A stretch of DNA of 63,929 bases from Flavobacteriaceae bacterium UBA4166 (GTDB taxonomy: Bacteria; Bacteroidota; Bacteroidia; Flavobacteriales; Flavobacteriaceae): positions 1 to 63,929 of the forward strand of contig DFVG01000053.1 of NCBI GenBank assembly GCA_002379985.1, written 5' to 3'. Position numbers and translations under genes: made by a program. Numbering within the stretch: position 1 is the first letter of the stretch; every line of letters begins with the position of its first letter. Positions 58,472 through 63,929 of this stretch are shown here, piece after piece. A model generated the notes under the pieces. It saw only the letters and a list, made by a program, of their open reading frames with translations, made no database searches and was not told the origin of the DNA.

Positions 58472-59757
58472 ATACTTCTGTTCGTATCAAACTGTTCCAT
58501 ATAATCGGCTACTTTCCGAAGAAATGAGCCTGCTAAAAATCCATCGACAATACGATGATCAAACGATAGGGAGAGATACATCATGTGACGGATTTCAATG
58601 GAATCTCCATCTTCACGCTCCATGACCTCGGCGCGTTTTTTAATCACCCCGGTTGCTAAAATGGCTGCTTCCGGCTGATTGATAATTGGGGTTCCCATCA
58701 AGCTTCCAAACGTTCCCACGTTACTGATCGTAAACGTACTGCCTTTGGTATCGTCTCCTTTAAGCTCATTGTTACGTGCACGTACAGCAAGGTCGTTGGT
58801 TACTGCGGCAAGGGATTTTAAATCCTTTTTATTGGCGTCTTTTACTACAGGAACGATCAAGTTTCCGGAAGGTAATGCTGTAGCCATCCCAATATTTATG
58901 CTGTCTTTCACAATGATTTCGGACCCATCTAAGGAGGAATTGATCTGTGGAAATTCCTCAATTGCTTTGGCCACACATTCCACAAAAAGCGGCGTAAAGG
59001 TTAGCTTCTCTCCATATTTTTCTTGAAATGGCTTTTTGTTATTATTTCGCCAGTTCACCATTTCGGTCAGATCGGCTTCTACGTAAGCGGTCACATGTGG
59101 TGAGGTGTGTTTACTGAATACCATATGATCTGCGATCATTTGCCGCATGCGGTCCATAGGTATCCGTTTTCCTGTTCCTTTGTCGAATTTAAGCTCCGGA
59201 ACTTGAAACCCAGAGGCTTGGGGCACCGGTTGTGCAAATTGATATGGTCTTCCGTCCTCAAGATAAGCAGTAACATCACTCTTTTTGAGTCGGCCGTCCT
59301 TTCCACTTCCCGGAATGCGCGCCAGTTCTTCGTAGCTGATATGATGCTTTCTAGCCATACTATCTACGAGCGGAGAGATGAATACATTCTCGCGAGTGTG
59401 TACCACGGCGCTACCTTTTGCAGCGGTCGATTTTTGTTTCTGAATTGTTTTCTTGGTGGCTTCGGAAGAAGATTGCTGCTTTTTAACGGACGATTTCTTT
59501 ACAGGTGTGCTTCCTTCTTTCAATTCTAAAATAGCTATAGGTTCGCCCACCGGAACCACCTCTTTTGGACCTTTTAAGTGTTTGGTCATAACCCCGTCGC
59601 CGGGAGCAGGCACTTCATTATCTACTTTATCGGTGGCCACTTCCACGAGAATATCCCCTGTTTCAAAAGACGCACCCTCTTCCACCAACCAATTGATGAT
59701 GGTTCCTTCGGTAATACTTTCGCCCATTTTGGGCATGTTAAATTCGGTTTCAGGCAT
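58468..59757 (-). CDS. Dihydrolipoamide acyltransferase (E2) of the 2-oxoacid complex
   Basis: The 429-residue protein has a lipoyl domain (1-78) with DKVDNE around Lys44, where lipoate is attached. A Lys/Ser linker (VKKSSVKKQQSSSEATKK) follows, then an E1/E3-binding domain (about 127-168, SPLVDSMARKHHISYEEL and GRLKKSDVTAYL), and a catalytic core ending with SLSFDHRIVDG, whose His is catalytic. One lipoyl domain is typical of branched-chain E2. The lipB product encoded at 24290 could supply its octanoyl precursor. It lies 1 base after paaY. Confidence 0.92.
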   Translation of the reverse strand: MPETEFNMPKMGESITEGTIINWLVEEGASFETGDILVEVATDKVDNEVPAPGDGVMTKHLKGPKEVVPVGEPIAILELKEGSTPVKKSSVKKQQSSSEATKKTIQKQKSTAAKGSAVVHTRENVFISPLVDSMARKHHISYEELARIPGSGKDGRLKKSDVTAYLEDGRPYQFAQPVPQASGFQVPELKFDKGTGKRIPMDRMRQMIADHMVFSKHTSPHVTAYVEADLTEMVNWRNNNKKPFQEKYGEKLTFTPLFVECVAKAIEEFPQINSSLDGSEIIVKDSINIGMATALPSGNLIVPVVKDANKKDLKSLAAVTNDLAVRARNNELKGDDTKGSTFTISNVGTFGSLMGTPIINQPEAAILATGVIKKRAEVMEREDGDSIEIRHMMYLSLSFDHRIVDGFLAGSFLRKVADYMEQFDTNRSI

Positions 59758-59758
59758 C

Positions 59759-60361
59759 TTACCCTTGTCGTTTTATTTCGTTCAATGTTTTATAAAAATC
59801 TTGTTGTGCGGGTCGCTCCTTCGGAAGTTCTCGCAGCGGTTCGGTTTCCTGTAGCGATTCGTAGCAATCGGCTGGCAATTGCTGGTAGAGTTTCGTTCCG
59901 GCTGTTTTCCAGGCGATCATTTCTTCGGAAACTTCCTTAATAGCCTTCGCTGGATTTCCCACAATTAATTGTCGTTCCGAAAAAACCGCTTCCGCTTTGA
60001 CAAACGCCATAGCGCCGACGATACATTCGTCACCTATGATAACATCGTCCATAATAACGCTGTTCATTCCGATCATACAATTCTTTCCTAACACCGCCCC
60101 GTGAATCACCGCTCCATGGCCTACATGTGCACTTTCTTTGAGCAGCACCTGTTTTCCCGGAAACATATGTATGGTACAGTTTTCTTGCACATTAACGCCA
60201 TCTTCCAAAATAATCTCTCCCCAATCGCCGCGGAGGGCTGCCCCCGGACCGATATAGCAATTTTTTCCTATGATCACATTTCCGGTCACCGCCGCGAGCG
60301 GATGCACAAAACTACTTTTGTGAATTACCGGAATATGACCTTGAAAACTATAGATCGCCAT
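59759..60361 (-). CDS. paaY: PaaY-like gamma-carbonic-anhydrase-fold hexapeptide protein
   Basis: The 200-residue protein has a left-handed beta-helix of hexapeptide repeats (VIGKNCYIG, VNVQENCTIHM, VIHGAVLGKNC) with three His (IHMFPG, VGHGAVIHG) as the expected zinc site. The C-terminal tail, ETEPLRELPKERP, fits PaaY, a thioesterase that supports phenylacetate degradation. The operon context with paaZ supports this over a generic acyltransferase or carbonic anhydrase. It is separated by 1 base from the genes on both sides. Confidence 0.85.
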   Translation of the reverse strand: MAIYSFQGHIPVIHKSSFVHPLAAVTGNVIIGKNCYIGPGAALRGDWGEIILEDGVNVQENCTIHMFPGKQVLLKESAHVGHGAVIHGAVLGKNCMIGMNSVIMDDVIIGDECIVGAMAFVKAEAVFSERQLIVGNPAKAIKEVSEEMIAWKTAGTKLYQQLPADCYESLQETEPLRELPKERPAQQDFYKTLNEIKRQG

Positions 60362-60362
60362 C

Positions 60363-61568
60363 TTATTCTTGAATTTCTTTTAGCAGTTGCTCAATCCAAT
60401 CAGAGTCGGTGGTGAATTTCTTATCAACCGGAATACCAATACTCTCATATTCCATAAAATCTTTGTAGTCCAAATCTGTAAGATAAAAGCTAAAGCGACC
60501 CGAGGGTAGTTCCACTTTTTCCCCATAATTCAGACCGTAATTGATGACACCCATGGTGCGGTCGCCAAAGACCTTCACATTATCTGACTTTCTTAATACC
60601 TGAGTGGTTTGTTCCGCATTACTTCCAGAGCGACCATTGACCAGTATGTACACCTTATTTCTCTTTGCATATTTCTTCACCGCTTTTCTAAGGGGTTTAC
60701 CAATCTGATCCGTACCTCCGCCGTTATGTCTCAAATCTAGAATGAGGTGTGATGCAGAAATATTTGGAAAGGTCTTTTCAAAAAATGCCAAGGCTGTATC
60801 CACATTTCCATCCTTCCAGCTGAATGTTTCAATGCGCATATATCCAATGTCATCGGAAAGCGCCTCGTAAAAAAAAGTCTCCGTATCTTCTGGAGCGTAG
60901 TAGTAGGGCGCCTCGGGATCTTTTGCAACGTTCATGATCAGGAACCTGCCGTTTTGAACCCGTTCTGATTGTAAGGAACGAAAGCCTGAAAAATCCTGGA
61001 GTACCCAGGCAACTCTGTAGTTACTTTCAAGTGCCGGTTGTAAGGCAAACGCCAGCATTCCCGGTTTCCACAAGGGGACGGTGGTCTTGAGGACAATTCC
61101 TTTATACCCAGTTCCCTCTGAAACAACCGCATACGTCGCACTTTCACTATAATAGACCCCTTCCACTGCCTCAAGAGGTCTTTGTTGCAACGCTTGTTGA
61201 AGACTGTCTAAATCGTAGCTGACGCTGGGAAGTTCTTTGTAAAACGTTGTTTGTTCGATTGGGGTTTCTTCATTCTTAGGGCCATGCGCCATCACTCGAC
61301 TATGTTCATCTCTAATCACATCTTTGAGCGTGGTGAGTTTTAGAAAACAATCCCATTGCGATTCCTGGCAGCTGATAGAGTTTTGAAGTGAATCGTAGGT
61401 TTGTGCAAACCGCTTTTTGACCTCTGAATCTTTGCTCTGTTTTTTATACGAGATAGTACGGGTGTAGGCATTTCTAAATTCCGAAAGGTCGGTACGACAA
61501 TCACAATCCTGCCCAAAGAGCGTGTTAGCAACAAAGAGGAATAATATTACGCTAAATAAACCTTTCAT
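60363..61568 (-). CDS. S41-family peptidase-like exported protein
   Basis: The 401-residue protein has a signal peptide (MKGLFSVILFLFVANTLFG). It carries the tail-specific-protease core: LILDLRHNGGGTDQ, then VLVNGRSGSNAEQTTQVLRK with the Ser of SGS as the likely nucleophile, and VFGDRTMGVINYG. The usual PDZ domain is not evident. An S41 peptidase is expected in the periplasm or outside, so its place between the enoyl-CoA hydratase (6-base gap) and paaY (1-base gap) is functionally unexpected. Confidence 0.82.
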   Translation of the reverse strand: MKGLFSVILFLFVANTLFGQDCDCRTDLSEFRNAYTRTISYKKQSKDSEVKKRFAQTYDSLQNSISCQESQWDCFLKLTTLKDVIRDEHSRVMAHGPKNEETPIEQTTFYKELPSVSYDLDSLQQALQQRPLEAVEGVYYSESATYAVVSEGTGYKGIVLKTTVPLWKPGMLAFALQPALESNYRVAWVLQDFSGFRSLQSERVQNGRFLIMNVAKDPEAPYYYAPEDTETFFYEALSDDIGYMRIETFSWKDGNVDTALAFFEKTFPNISASHLILDLRHNGGGTDQIGKPLRKAVKKYAKRNKVYILVNGRSGSNAEQTTQVLRKSDNVKVFGDRTMGVINYGLNYGEKVELPSGRFSFYLTDLDYKDFMEYESIGIPVDKKFTTDSDWIEQLLKEIQE

Positions 61569-61574
61569 CTTCCT

Positions 61575-62327
61575 TTATTTAAATCGTTTTAATGTTTCCT
61601 TGGTAAATTCGGAAAGTACTAGGCGTCCGCTTATTTCGGCGCGTTCCGGCAACAATTCATCCCAGTCTTCCGTTCCGCGCCAAAACACTTTTTTCATTTC
61701 TTTCATCGCTTCCGGATTGTACGTACACAAATGTTCTGCAAACTGCTGAACCGCTTCATCTAATGCTTCCGTAGTTTCAAACACCGAAGCAAACAAGCCT
61801 TTTTCTTTGGCCCATTGTGGCTCATAAAAGGTATTCGCATCAATAGCGATCTGTGACATTCCGCTGAGTCCGAGTTTTCGCTCTACGGCCGGTCCTACTA
61901 CAAACGGACCAATCCCAATATTCAACTCACTAAGCTTAATGGATGCAAATTTTGTCGCCATGCAATAATCTACAGAAGAAGCGAGTCCTACGCCTCCTCC
62001 TACAGTTTTTCCTTGAACTCTACCAATAATAAACTTCGGACATTTCCGCATAGCATTGATCACATTTGCGAACCCCATAAAAAAGGTTTTCCCGGTGGCT
62101 TCATCTTCAATATTGATCAATTCCTTAAAACTCGCTCCGGCACAAAACGTACGATCGCCTCCACTTTTTAAAATAACAACCTTCACCTCATCATTCGTTC
62201 CAGCTTCGGTGATGGTCTTAGCAAGCTTAGCCAAGATATCCCCTGGCAAGCTATTATGTGCCGGGTGAAAGAATTCTATGGTTGAAATTCCGTTTTCTAT
62301 ATGTTCTTTAACGTAAGGTTGCGTCAT
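61575..62327 (-). CDS. Enoyl-CoA hydratase/isomerase family protein
   Basis: The 250-residue crotonase-fold protein has the CoA oxyanion loops FCAGASFKEL and GKTVGGGVGLASSVDYCMA, and the expected acidic segment ELNIGIGPFV. In this context it probably serves ring-opened phenylacetate (PaaF/PaaG-like) or branched-chain acyl-CoA metabolism; the exact step is not decided by sequence. Its start overlaps the PaaZ stop by 4 bases (ATGA). Confidence 0.85.
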   Translation of the reverse strand: MTQPYVKEHIENGISTIEFFHPAHNSLPGDILAKLAKTITEAGTNDEVKVVILKSGGDRTFCAGASFKELINIEDEATGKTFFMGFANVINAMRKCPKFIIGRVQGKTVGGGVGLASSVDYCMATKFASIKLSELNIGIGPFVVGPAVERKLGLSGMSQIAIDANTFYEPQWAKEKGLFASVFETTEALDEAVQQFAEHLCTYNPEAMKEMKKVFWRGTEDWDELLPERAEISGRLVLSEFTKETLKRFK

Positions 62328-63929
62328 GATAATAGGTTAAATTGTTCAAAATGGTGATTGAGGTGCTTTCGTTCTAATAGATGCCACTCAAATTTATTGA
62401 GGGCTCCAAACACCGGACTCAGAGTGCGCGCCTCAGGATTTTTTTTGAAATAGTTTAAATATTCCTCGCGGGCTTCCAGCATCTTTTCTTTTGCTGATTC
62501 GAGCGATTCGTGTTGTAGCGGCATTGTCTCTCCTTCTTTATATAATGGAAAATTATAACCGTGCGGCATTTTTTTATAGTTGTAGAGGGTCGCGTGTGTT
62601 TTTTCCAGATACTCTTCAGGAGTCGCTACCTCAAAATCTTGTATTTCTCCAGAAGCGATGCGATAACTGTGTTCCAGATGTTCCACCATTTGTTGTGGGC
62701 TCATAGCGCCCCATTGTGGTTTAGTATCTTCGGAAAGTTTTGCGAGGTAGCCTTTGATGGAGGTTTCGGTCATCTCCGCAAATACCGTTTGTTTCTTCTG
62801 AACCATGGTCAAAATCGTTGCAATAGCTACCAGTGGCTCCTGATCTTCGGAAGGTTCGGCATCAAACACTTCAACAAACCATTTCACAATTCCGGAAGGC
62901 AACTCGGTTCCCTTTTGTTCTCGATCGACTTTCTGTTTGCATGTCAATCGGACGTAAATCGTATCGTTATGATAGAGCGGTCGCAAAAACCGAATCTCTT
63001 CCAGTCCATAATTTGCTGCCACGGGGCCTTTGTTCGGATACACAAAAAGTCCTGCCGCCGCGGAAATAATAAAATAGCCGTGTGCGGTTCTTTTTTCAAA
63101 AATACTTCCTTCCAAAGAAGTTATGTCGGTATGCGCGTAGAAGTGATCCCAGGTGAGATTTGCAAAATTGATGATGTCGGTATCTGTCAACGTACGTTTG
63201 TGCGTTTCTAGCGACATACCAGGCTGAATATCTTCCCAGTGATAGGCAAAGGGATGCTTCTCCGTTTCTTTATACGCCGCATTGGCTTGATAGATTCCGG
63301 TGATCTCGGTGAGGGTCGTCGGACTCCCCTGTACGGCACAGCGCTGGAGGTAATGTTTGATGCCGCGAACACCGCCCATTTCTTCGCCTCCTCCGGCGCG
63401 ACCTGGGCCTCCGTGGATGAGGTTCGGAAGCGGTGATCCATGCCCGGTGCTTTGTTTGGCACTTTCACGGTTTAAGACGAGAATCCGACCGTGATGTGTG
63501 GCTGCGGAAACGGTGTATTCCTTAGCAATCGTATCATCATTAGTCACAATGGAACTGACTAGCGAACCTTTCCCCATTTTTGAGAGCGTAATGGCTTCTT
63601 GTAAATCTTTGTAGGGCATCAAGGTACTAACCGGACCGAATGCTTCCGTTACGTGCGCCGCTTCATTTTGAAACGGATGATCTTCACGCAGCAAGATGGG
63701 TTTTATAAATGCCCCCTTCTTCGTATTGTCACCAAGGGCAGCGACCTCGTCAAAATTTCCGTAGACCATTTCCGCGGAAGCGGTGATCTTCTGAATCTGC
63801 TCCTTCACACTTTCTCGTTGCTTGTGATCCACAAGCGAGCCCATTCGCACCTCTTTTAAGCGAGGGTCTCCAATGGTTACTTTGTCTAAGGCTTTCCCAA
63901 GTGCTATTTGCACGTCTTCAACTAACTTT
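62324..63929 (-). CDS. paaZ: PaaZ-type bifunctional protein with extra DUF1569 domain (5' part outside window)
   Basis: The frame stays open to the right edge, so the N-terminus is missing. The visible first part is the C-terminal half of an aldehyde-dehydrogenase domain (NFDEVAALGDN, EAFGPVSTLMPY, LVLNRESAKQSTGHGSPLPNL-type end). A MaoC-like hydratase follows at about 220-370 visible residues, with DHFYAHTD and AHGYFI (catalytic Asp/His). A C-terminal extension of about 160 residues has PQWGAMSPQQMVEHL and HLLERKHLNHHFEQF, matching DUF1569/DinB-like proteins. PaaZ opens the oxepin ring and oxidises the aldehyde in phenylacetate degradation. The GTG at 63913 is internal, not a start. Confidence 0.87.
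   Translation of the reverse strand, partial: KLVEDVQIALGKALDKVTIGDPRLKEVRMGSLVDHKQRESVKEQIQKITASAEMVYGNFDEVAALGDNTKKGAFIKPILLREDHPFQNEAAHVTEAFGPVSTLMPYKDLQEAITLSKMGKGSLVSSIVTNDDTIAKEYTVSAATHHGRILVLNRESAKQSTGHGSPLPNLIHGGPGRAGGGEEMGGVRGIKHYLQRCAVQGSPTTLTEITGIYQANAAYKETEKHPFAYHWEDIQPGMSLETHKRTLTDTDIINFANLTWDHFYAHTDITSLEGSIFEKRTAHGYFIISAAAGLFVYPNKGPVAANYGLEEIRFLRPLYHNDTIYVRLTCKQKVDREQKGTELPSGIVKWFVEVFDAEPSEDQEPLVAIATILTMVQKKQTVFAEMTETSIKGYLAKLSEDTKPQWGAMSPQQMVEHLEHSYRIASGEIQDFEVATPEEYLEKTHATLYNYKKMPHGYNFPLYKEGETMPLQHESLESAKEKMLEAREEYLNYFKKNPEARTLSPVFGALNKFEWHLLERKHLNHHFEQFNLLS

Noticed and set aside
63911..63913. GTG start for a complete PaaZ-like protein
   Set aside because: The frame continues in upstream codons (K-L-V-E-D) to the window edge, and the aldehyde-dehydrogenase domain is only half present. 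The gene is cut by the edge.
1..63929. Insertion sequences, prophage genes or CRISPR arrays
   Set aside because: No transposase, integrase, phage structural protein or regularly spaced repeat was seen anywhere in the window.

Overview
The window comes from a member of the Bacteroidota, most likely a marine-type Flavobacteriaceae. The reasons are Bacteroidota promoter boxes (TTG, about 20 bases, TAnnTTTG), Por/type IX secretion C-terminal sorting domains, a single-chain fused E1 alpha/beta 2-oxoacid dehydrogenase, a YiaA/B membrane protein, a Bacteroidota-type putative porin, a DUF5522 protein and a long-form urocanate hydratase. Coding density is very high and no gene-free stretch exceeds 300 bases. 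I see no insertion sequence, CRISPR array or rRNA gene. One tRNA is cut by the left edge.

Layout. (1) 1-8658, minus strand: amino-acid dehydrogenase, NhaD antiporter, ExbB-ExbD-TonB energy module, a sortilin/BNR-propeller secreted protein and FolC, then a truncated tRNA. (2) 8746-11103: anhydro-MurNAc kinase, divergent from an acyl-CoA dehydrogenase. (3) 11272-19115, plus strand: six tightly packed genes (coiled-coil protein, unknown, AAA+ ATPase, unknown, two membrane proteins), with no function I recognise. This is the best candidate for an undescribed system. (4) 19118-31986: porin, RNase HII, a large lipoprotein, LipB with a lipoprotein and a Pmp3 protein, a membrane-tethered LuxR-type regulator, a thioredoxin-TPR protein, LysS and a TPR-like protein. 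(5) 32002-41134: a lipoprotein, a stand-alone SIR2-TPR protein (possible NADase defence gene), a toroid-fold protein, two small exported proteins, and HemL with a glucosaminidase-LysM lipoprotein and a D-cysteine desulfhydrase-like enzyme.

(6) 41360-52024: a cluster of modular secreted proteins sharing one N-terminal module (VGIGTT...GLLVYNT...PGFYYWNG). They lie in three transcription units separated by terminators. One unit also carries a 1018-residue DUF1028-MAM-sorting-domain protein. Two of the units share an exact 17-base upstream motif. (7) 52021-56333: a minimal M56-like HExxH protein, DUF5522, a lone HutU, a DUF4136 lipoprotein and an outer-membrane barrel. (8) 56384 to the right edge, minus strand: an extremely compact operon of PaaZ (with an extra DUF1569 domain), enoyl-CoA hydratase, S41 peptidase, PaaY, E2 and fused E1, pointing to phenylacetate and branched-chain acyl-CoA catabolism.

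Across the whole window the octamer TTCCGAAG/CTTCGGAA is strikingly frequent: roughly 40 copies by eye, in all reading frames and also between genes. Several genes have an ATG only 4-5 bases after a -7 box, suggesting leaderless transcripts.
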